Of a DNA stretch of 64,000 nt, positions 20,990 through 31,900 are shown piece by piece. The stretch is taken from the NCBI GenBank assembly GCA_012845835.1, contig JABAKD010000035.1, positions 124,001 to 188,000 on the forward strand. The letters are read 5' to 3'. Each line of letters begins with the position of its first letter. The stretch's first letter is position 1. The translations under genes were made by a program, and so were the position numbers. The stretch is from Undaria pinnatifida (Eukaryota; Sar; Phaeophyceae; Laminariales; Alariaceae). A model generated the notes under the pieces. The model saw only the letters and a list, made by a program, of their open reading frames with translations. It did not search any database and was not told the DNA's origin.

Positions 20990-22388
20990 CGCGTCGTGGC
21001 CTTGTTGCTCTCTGGCGTAAAATCGCAATAAAACTGCTTTAACTGCGCCCAAAGGGGCACGGGGCTCGAAGTTGTTAGTGCTTGACGAGAGGCGCGATTA
21101 TGTCGTATCTTCACGGGAATAGCGTCCAGCTGATCGGGCTGGAGGCCGTGGCGTCACCAATGGCCCCTGGCGCAGTGTCGGATCTCGATCCTGTGCCACT
21201 GGGGCAGACGTAGCCTGAAACACGTGGTTTAGCGTGGTAAAAGACAAAGCAGGGCCCGTAGACTCTGTGGGCGTCTTCTGTAGGTGGGCTCGGGGACGTG
21301 GCAATAATGATTTTACCCGAGAAGGCTCTTTTTCGTTAGGCCTCGTGGAGAAGGGAGACGAGGTAGCTAATCTTGTCGACTCCTCCTTGATGGAAAAAAA
21401 TATATGTAACGCTCGCTGCTATCGCGAGCAAACAACAGGTCGAACCTCGCAAAAGATCTCGGTGTTTTACTGTTGGCCTTCCCACACCTCAAACCGACCG
21501 TCATCTTGTGGTCAGGAAAAGTGTTTGAGGGTCGGCCGTCCCACACCTCAAACCGACCGCCACCTCCTGGTCAGGGAGAGGTGGGTATGAACACGTTCGC
21601 GTCAAAAGGCAACGCGCCGTCACCGCAGCTATAATGCTGCGCGACGCGTACCTGGGAGGAAGCGCGCAAAAAGCAGGCTCCCGTGCCATAGTTGATGGAG
21701 GCGGCGTTTGGAGCGCGTACCCCCATTGCCGAGTTTATGTCGCGGCTGAGGGGAATGAGAGGAAGGTCGCTGGAAGCGCGCGTTCTAACCGTTGGAACAA
21801 TATTAACTGGCTGGCGGGAACTACGTTCGAAGTGGTAGTGACCGCCGGCGGTACTACGCAGCGATAATCGCCCGCCGACGGCGTAGGAGCCCGTGAGCTC
21901 TTGACAGAGGCAATCTGTGCTGCGTTATTGGACAGGCTAGCAACAGAACACGAGCATCTTCTGAAACTAAAGAATAGTATCCCCGACAGTGTTTTCGACG
22001 GTGCCGTACCGCGGCCGAGCTGTCGATTGCCGGTACGGAATGTGCCAGTATGGCGCGTGAGTATTTCTGCCCGGGTTATTTGTGGCTCCAAAGCGCATTC
22101 GAGGAGCAGGAGCGGGGGCAGAAGAGGCGGCCGAGCGCGGGATACCACCATCGTGATCCGACGTGTATGTGGTATAGTTGTGACAGTTTACCTGGCCCTG
22201 GTCCTGGTGGTACCCTCGCGATTGACCTGAAAGGTGGCGATGATTTTTGTTGTGGTTGTTCGGTCGAGAAGATTTGCCGTCTTGGTGGTAGCAGACCATG
22301 CGTGTTTGCCATCGTCGGTGTGCGTCATCGTCGCCAAATTGGCCAAGTCCAGGGTTCAAGCAGCCACTCGCAGTAATGAAAGGATGCC
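20990..22388 (-). pseudogene. gag: gag C-terminal region of the left gypsy copy
   Basis: Minus-strand sequence downstream of the zinc-knuckle position aligns with 61,035-62,440 of the right copy. It contains His/Asn/Ser-rich frames and about three imperfect 50-55-bp units near 21,700-21,850 (the right copy seems to have four). A two-copy 60-bp repeat lies near 21,475-21,590. No protease motif (D[ST]G) was found. It is probably a disordered tail of Gag plus spacer. Confidence 0.5.
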
Positions 22389-22430
22389 TAAATGCTTGAT
22401 GGAAAGGTTGTCTTTTTGCCAATTGAGGCA
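22389..22430 (-). pseudogene. gag: Destroyed zinc knuckle, left gypsy copy
   Basis: This 42-bp stretch aligns with the intact CCHC knuckle at 60,993-61,034. The minus strand reads CLNWQKDNLSIKHL. The first Cys remains, but the second Cys is Trp, the His is Leu and the last Cys is Leu. Zinc binding would be lost. Confidence 0.85.
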
Positions 22431-22788
22431 AAGCCCCGGTTTTCTCGGAGGGCATCAGCTCGAGGTGAACGGAGGCCGCTCCAAAGGGGAGGGTCGTCTG
22501 TCTTAAACGAGGCGTTAACGGCGAAACCTTCTTCAAAATGATGCTCTTCTAGTGGCCAGCAGTTCGACGTGTGGTCAAGCCAAGGCCCCGATGAATCATC
22601 GACGGACATGACAGTTGGATGATGGCTCGATCCCCTCTGCCTCGAACGCGACTGGGACGGCATTCGGCCCTGATTGCGCCCGTGATCGGCGGGCCGGGCC
22701 CCCGACGAGGCGGATGACCGCGCTCCCGTCGAAGAAACAGGCAGAGAAAAAATGCTTCGCCGTTGACGGCAGGTGTCTTATTATGCGC

Positions 22789-24471
22789 TTAGTCACTGAA
22801 AGCCCGCCATATAGCATCCAACGTAGCGTGTGGCCGCGGGTCCGTTGCCTTCAAACCAGGGTACAACGCAGGCATGAGAGCCGGAGATTTCTCATTCGTC
22901 GCCACCCGAACCACCTCCAACACCACATCCGGCGCCGGAAACGATGCACGCTCACTCCCCGTAGCGGTCGACACAAGTACGCGAAGCTCCCGACTGAAAT
23001 TAGAAAAAGGCGTGCCGTTACACATTCCAAAACTATGCAACTTAGTGTAGCTCTCCTCCGTGTCAACCCCGTCGAAGTGTATAATCAGCAGACGCAACAG
23101 GAGGGTGAAAGTCTCAGGCCCAGTTGCTCCTCCTGCAATAGCTCTCGACATTTCTTGCCTGCTACCACGGCCACCTCGCTGTGGTCCGTGCTCGAGAACG
23201 AAGACGAGCGGGAGGAGGTTGACGAGCCGTTCCACGCGGAACATCCTCTCGCACCGTTCCTCCGCCCTCCTTTGCCTCCGCCAGAGCTGCGGCCACTGCC
23301 CCGGTTGTTGGACCAAAGCTGCTCCCTCGGCGGCGCCCTGAGCCACACCAGCATCCGATGTGCCTCCCCCGCCTCCACCACCGCTGTCACCAACGCGGCG
23401 GCGGTGGTGGTCGCCACCCCCACCGTTTTTGTCGCCACCCCTACAGTTTCGGTCCCCGCAGTTGCGACTGTCGCTGCGTCGCTGTTTCCCCCGGTTGCGT
23501 TCCCCCAACTCTTCCTCCAGGATTCGGCCAAAAGACAGGGTCGGGAGCCTCGTCGTGGGCCATCAGCAGGGCCTTGACGAGGGCAAGCGTCGGGGCGGCT
23601 CTTGTCTGTCCGGCATAGGGCGTACAACCCATGCAAGTCCAGGCCGCCTCCACTGAAAGGGCGTCCACTTGCCGCGACGCCGGTCTCTCTGACGTGAGGA
23701 GGGCGCAGGCCGTTTCCACTACCGTGGTCGCCAACGCTGAGGAAAAAGTTTACCCTGGGTGCAGACGCCATGCACGCGATGCTGCCCTTGAAGAAAGCGT
23801 CGTTCCTGGGTCGTGGTTGCTGGGATGCGGCACCCTGCGGGCGCGTCGAAGGCGAGGGGTCCGCGGTAGCTCCCGCCGCAGCCGACGCAACTGATTGGGT
23901 GAGGGCTTGTTGGGCCCTCTCCGCTACCAGGAACGCCTCCCGCGCAGCGGTCTTCGTCTGCTCAATATCTTCGTCAAACCGACGTCGGCATGCTTCACGC
24001 CGGAGAATCGTCTGGTCGGCGTCGTCAAGCGCCCACTGGGCCCGCGCCGCCGCATATGCCAAATCCAAGTGGCCGGCATGGGCGCCCCGGCTTCGGGAGC
24101 TCTGGGGGTGCGCTCTGCTGAGCGCTGAGAGCCAAGGTGGCGCGGTGGTGCCCTATCGAGTGCGTGGGGGGCAGCTGGTGGCTCTCCCCCGGGGCTGGCG
24201 AGAGCTGGCGTCGAGACGCCCCCGAGTCCGGTGGAGGTTGGTTCGTCTTCGTCTCTGCGCGAGCCGGCGAGTCGACCCCCTTGGTTGGTGGGTCCGGTTG
24301 GTGGCATGGTGGTCCGTCTTCTCTCTCGTCACCGGAACCCGCCGCCAGTGGTTTCCCCCGTCTCGAGTCGCGGGTCTCGAGCGAGCTCTCCCTGTCTCGT
24401 GGGCATCCAGGTTGGGATGCGTGGAAGACCTCAGCCTCCCTCGAGTAGCCCGCTTCCTTACTGGTAGACAT
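22789..24471 (-). pseudogene. gag: gypsy gag, left copy
   Basis: The start ATG at 24,471 (minus strand) is supported by the matching ATG at 58,988 in the other copy. The N-terminal part is rich in Ser, Arg and Pro (MSTSKEAGYSREAE...). An Ala-rich helical region follows, with DLAYAAARAQWALDDADQTI and AREAFLVAERAQ segments. A Gly/Asp-rich stretch comes next, then a capsid-like C-terminal part with LLRLLIIHFDGVDTEE, a TKLH segment and LVSTATGSERA, ending near 22,789. At least two frameshifts break it, one near an A run at 23,745. I assign it to Gag by position and by the downstream knuckle, not by a recognised capsid signature. Long frames on the opposite strand here are shadows. Confidence 0.7.
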
Positions 24472-24869
24472 GTTGTGGCTTGTTGTCTGTACGGAGGGCA
24501 GCGAAAGGAGGGGGTGTGGGGGAAGGTGGCGGGATGGGAACGACGCGTAAAGAAGCTGTGGAAGCAGATATATTGTTGTGGTGTCCCTGCTGCAAGTAGC
24601 GATAATCTGTGTGCCAGCAAGCAGCAAGATATGGGCCTCGACTCCGTCCAGCATCAGTGATGGTAGCAGCCACGCCAACTAGCAGTAGGACAGGAGGACA
24701 GCGGTAAGAAGGGTACCATCCACCAAAACCGCAACATAAGAGTAGCGCCCAGTCTGATCGTAGGGTGTACGGGTACCGCCCGCACGAACCGCAGTAAAAG
24801 GGGCTTAAAATGGGTAGCACTGACCCTAACCGCCGTGCAGGGGGTGCAACACAGTAAAGGTACGTCTGC

Positions 24870-25400
24870 ATCCATCGCGCTAAAACAGGCAACGTTTCAC
24901 CTAGGCGGGGCGGAGGTAGCACAGAAAAGCGTCGCACAAAACGCCCACGTCCATCGCACCCAAACAGGCAGCATTTAACCTAGGTGCAGTGTAGGGGTGA
25001 GTAGCAAGGTAAAAGGTTGCACAAGAAGCCCACGCCCATCGCACCAAAACAGGCAGCATTTATCCCATGCACAGTGTAGGGGGGAAGCACAGTAAAGGGT
25101 CGCCTAACACGTCGACGCTCATCGCACCAAAACAGGCAGCATTTAACGTAGGTGCAGTGTAGGGGGGCAGCACAGTAAAGCGTACGCCGACGCTCATCGC
25201 ACCAAAACACGCAGCATATGCCATAGCACAGTAGAGGACCGCACAGCTAACCGTATAAAAACGGGCAGCATCGGCCCTACCAGTGGTGTAGGGGGGGTAG
25301 CGTAGTAGAGGATCGTGCTGCCAATCGTAAAAAAAACGGGCAGCATCTGCCTCAACAGTAGTGTAGGGGGAGGTAGCACGGTATAGGGTTGGACATACAC
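24870..25400 (-). repeat. Leader tandem array of 60-85-bp units, left copy
   Basis: About seven units recur, each with a GCAGCAT core and a TGCAGTGTAGGGG-GCA-AGTAAAG-like block. They lie between the 5' LTR and gag on the minus strand. The equivalent array of the right copy has about 20 units. Confidence 0.85.
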
Positions 25401-25439
25401 CTACAAGAGGACAAGGTCAGTACAACGCCTGCACAAAGT

Positions 25440-25850
25440 AATTTCCCCACCGACCTCACGATAGGGGAACGGTCGCGCCTACAGTAGTACTGCTCGCTGC
25501 GTTATCGCTGCTGTTCCCATAGGTACCGATAATACCAACCGCGCGAAGATGGGCAGTATAACCCCCGGACAAGGCAGTTTCCCCACCGTCCGCACTATAG
25601 CGAGACGATCGCGCCTACAGTAGTGCTGCTCGCTGTAGTATCGTTGCTGCGTTTACAGGTAACGGCAATTCCAACCGCACCAAGATGGGTAGTATATCGT
25701 CCGAACAATGCAGTTCCCCCACCGACCGCACTATAGAGGGACGGTCGAGCCTACAGTAGTGCTGATTGCTGCAAGATCGCTCCTGTGTCCACGGGTGGCA
25801 ACAACTACCACCGCCGAAAAGGGTAGTATAATACCACGATCAGTTGAAGA
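25440..25850 (-). repeat. Leader tandem array, three 136-bp units, left copy
   Basis: The block CTACAGTAGT[AG]CTG starts near 25,479, 25,615 and 25,751, giving a period of 136 bp. Each unit also contains TTCCCCCACCG and AAGATGGG[CT]AGTATA-like segments. The counterpart lies at 56,600-56,960. Confidence 0.85.
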
Positions 25851-27735
25851 AAAGGTGAGTACGCCCGCAGCCGAATAGGAAGGCTAATTGCCCTCAAGTA
25901 CCGCATCAAACAGGCTGATCTCCACTTGCGCTAATGAAAGCTGTAAAAGCGCAGTATCTCCGCGAACTGTAGTAAACGCTCTGTAACGGGCAGTAGCTGT
26001 CCGAACATGTGCAGAGAAAAAAAAATGCCAGCATAGACCCTAGTAGCCTCGTGAAGGGCAGCACGTGTTCCAAACGTTAGTGGAGCGACAGCATTTGCGC
26101 CACAAGTATCACGCTCGGTGTCTCCGCCAACTGTAAACCTCATTGCAACGGACAGTATCCGTCGTGACAGCTGCAAAACAAAATGCAGCTCCTAGCAGCA
26201 TTGTGGAAGGGCACCACATGTACCGGCAGCAGTAGAAAGCCGGCCTAACGCCTGGACAGCTAAAAACTTTCCGTACCCACACCGACCGCACTATAAAGGG
26301 ACAGTTGCGTTGACAGCAGTGCAGAGTGCCGCACTAACGCAGCTGTGCCCATACAGGAAGTGTTATTAGCCTCCGCGTACCGATGAAGGGTGGAATATAG
26401 GGCATCGCACACGCCGACAGCCTTGCCCCAAAAAAAAGCCCGCACCGAGTTTCAGATTCCTAGTCACGGGAGAGTCAAAACGAAACATCTCTCGAATCTC
26501 ACTTGCAAGAAGTACTCGCACAGCAGCGGAGGGTGTCAGAGCTGCAGTGCTGTAACTGTGGGCGCTGGGACAGTGAAGGGTCGAGCTATGTGGTGAATGG
26601 GCAGGAGCAAAGTAGGCGGCTCGGCTGCTGTACAGTAACTTCTACAGCAGAGAATCCGGTGGTATACGGCATGTATTGACAGCGAGCCCATTATGCTGTA
26701 CTGCTCTAGTTGGTAGAGCTGCGAACATGATGGTGGTTGAAGCTACGTGACGCAGTGGAACACTGTTGATCGCGAAAGATCACGGTGGGGTCCGGGTTGC
26801 GTCAAATTAGTAGCTGTACTAATTTAGCAGAAAGGGAACACAGCAGTTTGTCCGACGCGCAAGACAGATCGGCGTATGTACCAAAACCCATACGATACGC
26901 ATGTACTGGAAAAGTGGCCATAGGAGAAAGCTCAAACATTCCATGAGCACCGCCTATTTCTCCCCAAGGAGCACCACAAGGCAGGAGCCCCAGCATGAGC
27001 TCCTAGACCGCGGTGCCCGTAGTTCAAGGGGGTCCCGCGAAGGTCGGTCTGGCTCCGTCAGCAAAGGTGTATACAGGCCTGTGGGCCCTCCAAGCAAGCG
27101 AAGTCCCCGTCGCTGGTCCCTCGAAGGGTTAATTCCAGTATTCTTGTCCGTGGCGCGTCGCTCATATGCCTCAGCCCCGAAGCGCAGAAAAAATAATAAA
27201 TACAGGTCGACGGGCGATCTTGGTGCTTGTGCTGGCAGCTTGCGAAGATGTGCAGTGCAACATGCTGGCTGAGCGCCGAGCGAACAAGTCTCATGCGTGG
27301 GGCATGGGTAGTTCCGCTGCGGAGTGGTCCATGTGACCATCTGGCAGGGAACTGATGCGACCAAAAGCCGAGACTAGGAGTGTGCTCCGGGTGGGTGGGG
27401 ATTGGGCAGTTCCGCTGCGGAGTGGTCCATGAGACACAGCTGGCGGGGAACTGATGCGAATAAACGCCGAGACGAGGAGTGTGTTCCGAAGGGCAGTGTC
27501 GTCCGTACGAGATCGGAAGGTGTCGTCCGTGTGGTACGTGCCCGGCGACCAACAGGAGGGCCCCCAGCCATCTCACTGCTGCTGTGGTCGCCGTTGGAGG
27601 AGGAAGGGCGCGCCCTCCATTGAGAAGCTACCCGTGAAGGAACAGGGGTTGTGGGCTCGATAGGAAGCAAAAGCAAATCGCTACGAAAACAACTATTAGA
27701 GAGATTGGAGGAACGCTGCCACAATAGCAAGCCAA
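25851..27735 (-). other. 5' leader of the left gypsy element
   Basis: This is untranslated leader sequence between the primer-binding site and the repeat arrays. The stretch 27,000-27,735 aligns with 49,117-49,852, and 26,800-27,000 aligns with about 55,105-55,320, both inverted. It therefore shows the uninterrupted form of the site where copia inserted in the right copy. A two-copy repeat of about 99 bp (GAGGAGTGTG at 27,377 and 27,474) is present. Small frames run on both strands but none has a recognised domain. Confidence 0.7.
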
Positions 27736-27751
27736 GCCAAAGACGACGCCA
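27736..27751 (-). promoter_or_regulatory. Primer-binding site, left gypsy copy
   Basis: Three bases inside the 5' LTR the minus strand reads TGGCGTCGTCTTTGGC. TGG just inside the LTR is typical of complementarity to a tRNA ending in CCA. The right copy has TGGCGTCGTCTTAGGC in the same place. I cannot say which tRNA primes the element. Confidence 0.7.
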
Positions 27752-27754
27752 TAT

Positions 27755-27923
27755 TGTAAAGGTTTTGAGCGGGGACACGGAGTGTCCCCTGCAGGTCTGC
27801 CAGTTGAGCAGGTCCTCGGAGAATACTCACTTTCTTAGCCATCGTAGAGACGTAGCTTTATTCGATTCCACCAGAGCCCCGGATGGCTCCTGAGATCAGA
27901 GGCACGTGCCTCCGACCTATTTC
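27755..27923 (-). repeat. Truncated 5' LTR of the left gypsy copy
   Basis: 169 bp align with 14,772-14,945, starting TGTAAAGG, and include CCACCAGAGCCCCGGATGGC. The similarity stops near 27,923, after the TATTTC segment. The other 95-100 bp of the LTR are missing, and unrelated sequence leading into repeat X follows. Confidence 0.8.
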
Positions 27924-28021
27924 AATCCCTAATACCAAACGACAAAACTGTTTGGAATGTTCTTTAGTTAGGCTCGAAAAACGTCGAAAAAGGGTATTAC
28001 GTTGCCGGCCTGGCTCTCAAC

Positions 28022-28291
28022 CTATATAGCGCCAGCCCTGAAAATACCATCATCAGCCAGTTCCGGGGGGTGTTGTTTTGGGTCCTTATCTTGCTCTGTA
28101 AACGCGGTCCATTTAACTCGTGTGTGTTTGAACTCGTATTGTGTGTCGATGTCGGCCTCGCCCGGTGTCGCCTGAGACCAATCATCAGAGTTTTGGCCTG
28201 CTGTGGTGTGCGATTCAAAGCCTCCAACATCGCTTTCGGTCGAAAAATTGTGCGTAATTGCACACTGCGCCTTGGTGGGACATCGCAACAT
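28022..28291 (-). CDS. Small ORF of repeat X opposite the RING ORF, left copy
   Basis: This is an 89-codon ORF on the minus strand. A homologous frame of about 90 codons stays open at 46,572-46,844 in the other copy. Shared segments include AQCAITHNF, TPGEADID and EFKHTRVKWTAFT. It lies head-to-head with the RING ORF, about 60 bp away. The opposite strand is also open over the same stretch in both copies, so coding is not proven. No family was recognised. Confidence 0.3.
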   Translation of the reverse strand: MLRCPTKAQCAITHNFSTESDVGGFESHTTAGQNSDDWSQATPGEADIDTQYEFKHTRVKWTAFTEQDKDPKQHPPELADDGIFRAGAI

Positions 28292-28353
28292 CTCCTTGTC
28301 GCGCTTGATGCCAGTAGCAATTAACCTTTTCTCCCCGTTTCCCTCTTTGTTTG

Positions 28354-28902
28354 ATGTATCATTCTCCGTCCCACCGTGCTACCGCTAGGTTGCTATCCAT
28401 CCGAAACCTGCATTTGTCGACGTCTCGTCATCGCCAGGAACCATCCTCGACGTCATTTATGCGTGACAGTGGTGGCATCTGCAGCGAAACGTTGCGTGCC
28501 CACCTCACCGTTCTTCTTCCCTGTCACCACGTATTCCATCGCTCTTGCGTCGAAAAGGTGCTCCGGTACGCAAGATGCATTGCGTCATCTGGCCGTCTTG
28601 CGATCGACTGCATCATGTGTGGTGCACCAGCCACCGTCTCCCTCCTGCCGATGTTTCACCACGATAGCGACGACAGGCCACTTCCTCGTCAAGTACGGGC
28701 TGTGCGCGCCGAGGACGGCGCCGGCGGCGAAGATGTTGATGGTCCCGTGGAACCGTGGCACATGTTCGCGCGCCGCCAAGACGTGAGATTTGGTTCCGCC
28801 GTTGTGCTTGCTCTGCACCAGAAAACGTTGCCCAGCTTGCGTACCCCCCTTGTATTCCTCATCGCGGGTGGTGAGACTGGATTCGCCTACCCAGGCTCAT
28901 GA
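28354..28902 (+). CDS. RING-finger-like protein, left copy (first Cys lost)
   Basis: A 182-codon ORF starts at ATG 28,354. After a basic Ser/Arg-rich N-terminus comes a RING-type zinc finger, the fold of many E3 ubiquitin ligases. The first pair should be CxxC but reads GGIC, so the first ligand is Gly (GGT, where the other copy has TGT). The central CHHVFHRSC and the final CIMC are intact. The remaining 90 residues have an acidic EDGAGGEDVDG segment and no known domain. The homologue at 46,910-47,311 keeps CGIC but has lost another ligand and is truncated. RING identity is by motif spacing only. Confidence 0.6.
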   Translation: MYHSPSHRATARLLSIRNLHLSTSRHRQEPSSTSFMRDSGGICSETLRAHLTVLLPCHHVFHRSCVEKVLRYARCIASSGRLAIDCIMCGAPATVSLLPMFHHDSDDRPLPRQVRAVRAEDGAGGEDVDGPVEPWHMFARRQDVRFGSAVVLALHQKTLPSLRTPLVFLIAGGETGFAYPGS

Positions 28903-29499
28903 AGGTGGCCTAACTGAGGCACAGCTTTTTCGATGATAGCCCCGGGACACGGACCGTCTTTGGGCGATGGGCCGCGCGCGTCAACGACGCCATAGAAGAA
29001 CAAGATCACTTCAGCGTCGTCGGCGACTTACCTCCGTTTCCTTCGCCGCCTGCGGCAAACGACCACGATGACAAAGCCGATCTAACGCGTAACCGCAAAA
29101 CATGTACCTGGTACCTGGTACTAAGCACCTAGTATATGCTAGGTAAACAGTGGCATCGCTGTGTTGTTCTAGCTGCTAGTTAGTGTCGTTGTCTATGAGG
29201 GCCAGTGTTGCAAGTATCACTCAGGGGCGGTTGTGCTTGTGATTATGGCCATGTCTCGGCAAGTATGGTTAAAAACAGCCAGTCCGTGCTGCTGTACTGA
29301 TGCTGTTGTTGTAGTGTATTTTCGCATTTTTATCTCCGAGGACGGGTGCTTAAATATAATAATCGCATCAACCGGTGCCTTCTTTGCTGCGTTATTCGGT
29401 TATAATTATGAAAGAAGACGCGATTCATCATCATCGTCGCCCGTCCAGCACCATCATACAAAACTACTGTGCATTAGCGAAATATAGATGTTCCACGTT

Positions 29500-29790
29500 G
29501 CTTGCAAAGTTGAGTTTCAATCATTCAATCGGTCGTACTCACAACTGACGTTTTTCAATTTCTATAATATACTAAGCTTCGATCTCACAGCGGGAGCGTT
29601 TTATAAAATGTACTCACAGCTGACGTTTTCAATTTTTATAAAAAAATGAAAATCTTCGATCCCACAGCTGGGGTGTATTATATTTATGAAACAGCCGACG
29701 TTTTCAATTTTTATAAAATTCAATCGGTCATACTCACAGCTGACGTTTTTCAATTTATGTCCAAAATGGTACATAATACAAAAGCGTCAC
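29500..29790 (+). repeat. Imperfect repeats with ACTCACAGCTGACGTTTT motif
   Basis: The motif [GT]ACTCACA[GA]CTGACGTTTT followed by a CAATTT-TATAA-like tract occurs about four times, each 50-60 bp apart. The same motif is seen near 380, 2,475 and 48,770, so it belongs to an interspersed family. No gene is present. Confidence 0.6.
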
Positions 29791-29892
29791 TGGGACGTGC
29801 GTGCAGAGCAACAACCCCTCTGCACACTTTTCAAGCAATTCCCAGTGAAGTTAGTCTCTGGGTGCTGTAGTAAAAAATTCCCAGTAATGTTA

Positions 29893-30697
29893 GGCCATTT
29901 CTTATACAGTCAGATTTGTCAGTCGAAAACGGCCGTTTTCGACTGAAGCCCAAATCGGGCTTTCTTACACAGTCGCAAAAGGGCTTTTTCGACTCAACGG
30001 TTCTCGACTGAGAATTCCGACTGGCGGAGACTCGAGTTTTTCGACTGGATCTGCCAGTCGAAAAACTCAGTCGAAAACGTTTACACCTGTTTTTTGAACC
30101 CATCGCATCGCTCATCCAATCGCAAGACACACACCCACACGCCCACACACTCATACCAGGTAGCACACAGCAGTATCATACAACACCGCCGACGGTGCCT
30201 TGGCTATCACTGCTGTTGCTTCTCGCCGCAAGTCAGGGTGGGGCACTCCTAGCTCCGCTTACCAGCAGCGTGGGGCACTTCTAGCTTCGCCTGCCAGCAG
30301 CGTGTGTCACACGACGGCAGCAGCGCGCGTTATTGATGGCATTTTGCCAACAACGGCTACGCCTGCTGTAGCTGTGGCGGCTCTCGGCTGAGTGCAACGC
30401 GTCAAACGCAGCTTTGGCGGCTTTCGGCTAAGCCCAAGGCCACCAGCCCGCTTGAACGAAGGTTCGTCGCGAGCGAAGCACGCATTGTTCGCGAATAACG
30501 CGCGAAGCACAGAGCTGTCAACCGATTTTCAATTGCCATACAGCAGTATCCCCTCACACCAACCGCCTCTAGGAAGAGCACAAAAAATATAAAATCGACC
30601 CTGACGATAAGAAGGACCAGAAGAATCCAGTCGAAAAAAAGTCCAGTCGAAAAGGGCCGTTTTCGACTGGCGGAATCCGACTGTGTAAGAAATGGCC
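29893..30697. mobile_element. Harbinger-like MITE, copy B
   Basis: This 805-bp element starts GGCCATTTCTTATACAGTC and ends with the complement of GGCCATTTCTTACACAGTC. It is flanked by TTA at 29,890-29,892 and 30,698-30,700. It is rich in CAGTCGAAAA motifs near both ends and has no transposase. It is related to copy A at 4,014-4,733 in inverted orientation, including internal sequence such as the GCAGCAGCGCG region. Confidence 0.88.
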
Positions 30698-30700
30698 TTA

Positions 30701-31400
30701 GTCTCTGTCTCAGTGCTGTAGTCAAGAAACCGAAACAATCCCGAAATTCCCCCCGGGTTTAAACTTCAAGTTCAGGTCTAACTCCATTTATTGTTTTCCA
30801 TCCCCTCCCCAACTAAATCCAAGTTTCAAAGCTATTTGGCCCTGTCGCTAATCCCTCATCAATTGGTCTGAGGTCTCAACCGGCACTTTTGAAAAAAATG
30901 AAAATCCGTCCGTTGTCGCTCGCGAATTTCGGTAATTGGTGTGCCTTCTTTTATTGGGCTCTGACCTGCTAACCGGCACTTTAATAGACCGGTCTGGTCG
31001 GGCACTTTGTGCTGTTGCATGTTGCTACGTACATATCACAGGCCGTCCGCGCTTGTCACAACGAAATCTGCTAGCTGTAGCAGCTGTCTTTTTCGTGTCA
31101 CGACCTAGGTAATAGGTACACAGCAGGATCGGGGTACACAGAAAGCCGGGAGCAAGAACGAAGGCCCCTAGCTGTCGTAGCTGTTTAGCTAGACTATACC
31201 TTCATCTCACGACCTAGGTACCACAGTAGTTAGGTACACAGGAAGCTCGACATCAGGTACGCAGCAGGCCGAGAGCAAGCTGCATGGCGGGGCTTGGGCG
31301 TTTGGTCGAGACGACGGTTGCTTGACTTTAGGGCGGGAGCTGCCCCTAGGTTGAGCGTTCTCCGCCGGATAGGATGGATACAACACGCGCAGCGGCCAAT
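30701..31400. other. Unassigned sequence with a two-copy repeat
   Basis: No gene was recognised. CACGACCTAGGTA and GGTACACAG...GAGCAAG recur near 31,100 and 31,200 as an imperfect tandem unit of about 110 bp. Confidence 0.5.
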
Positions 31401-31405
31401 ATGCT

Positions 31406-31769
31406 TAAGGTTGGTACAAACAATGCGAGTTTTGGTGGGTCTTGGCTTCGATACGATTTTTTGACGGTATATACGAGTGCGAGCTCGCTACCGTATGTGC
31501 TGTTTTTTATGAGCAACATCGCGGTACGGTATCGCCGTACGCGTTCCCACGCGAGCTTGTGGAGGGTATCTCCGATTGACAATAGGCTAAGGTTGGCACA
31601 AATGAATGAGTTTTGGTGGGGTCTTGACGTCGATACGAAAGTTGGAACCGTTCGTACACACGAGTGCGAGCTCGCTACCGTGTGTGCTGTTTTTATGAGC
31701 AAGACCGCGGTACGGCATCGTCGTACGCGCTTGCACGCGAGCTTGTGGAGGGCATCTCCGATTGACAAG
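31406..31769 (+). repeat. Two-copy tandem repeat, period 182 bp
   Basis: The units 31,406-31,587 and 31,588-31,769 both start TAAGGTTGG[TC]ACAAA and end in GGAGGG[TC]ATCTCCGATTGACAA. A divergent fragment of the same family sits inside the Helitron near 45,040-45,190. Confidence 0.8.
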
Positions 31770-31900
31770 CGATCAAAAGCATGAAGGGGTGTATGGTGGT
31801 TGCTGACGTTTGTGTGTTAGACTTCTTCTGTCGTGTCTATGGCAACGTTTTCACAACATCGAGAACTCAGCGCATTCGCAGCGGACAAAGCAGGCAGTAT

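Larger units (their letters stand above)
14772..27923 (-). mobile_element. Ty3/gypsy element carrying a NADAR domain, left copy
   Basis: Read on the minus strand, the order is truncated 5' LTR (27,755-27,923), primer-binding site, repeat-rich leader, gag (from 24,471), decayed zinc knuckle, short-repeat region, NADAR domain (about 20,400-19,951), RNase H, H2C2 zinc domain plus DD35E integrase with GPY-type C-terminus, and 3' LTR (14,772-15,040). RNase H before integrase places it in Ty3/gypsy. I find no protease or reverse transcriptase motif anywhere in it. It is homologous, in inverted orientation, to the element starting at 48,851. Frames are broken throughout. Confidence 0.85.
27956..29815 (+). 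mobile_element. Repeat X, left copy, with RING ORF
   Basis: This aligns in the same orientation with 46,509-48,850, from GTTCTTTAGT-AGGCTCG to the GTGCAGAGCAA segment. Shared parts include the RING ORF, a TATGCTAG region and a TCATCATCATCGTCGCCC region. The right copy has two extra insertions. I could not define terminal repeats or a target duplication, so the class of X is unknown. It may be a gene-carrying non-autonomous DNA element or a segmental duplication. Confidence 0.7.

Noticed and set aside
20479-21052. ORFs across the array upstream of NADAR
   Set aside because: Open frames on both strands follow from the repeat units and change frame between the two gypsy copies.
22615-23577. 320-codon plus-strand ORF
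   Set aside because: It lies antisense to the left gypsy gag and is a by-product of GC-rich codons; the sense strand has homologous sequence in the other copy.
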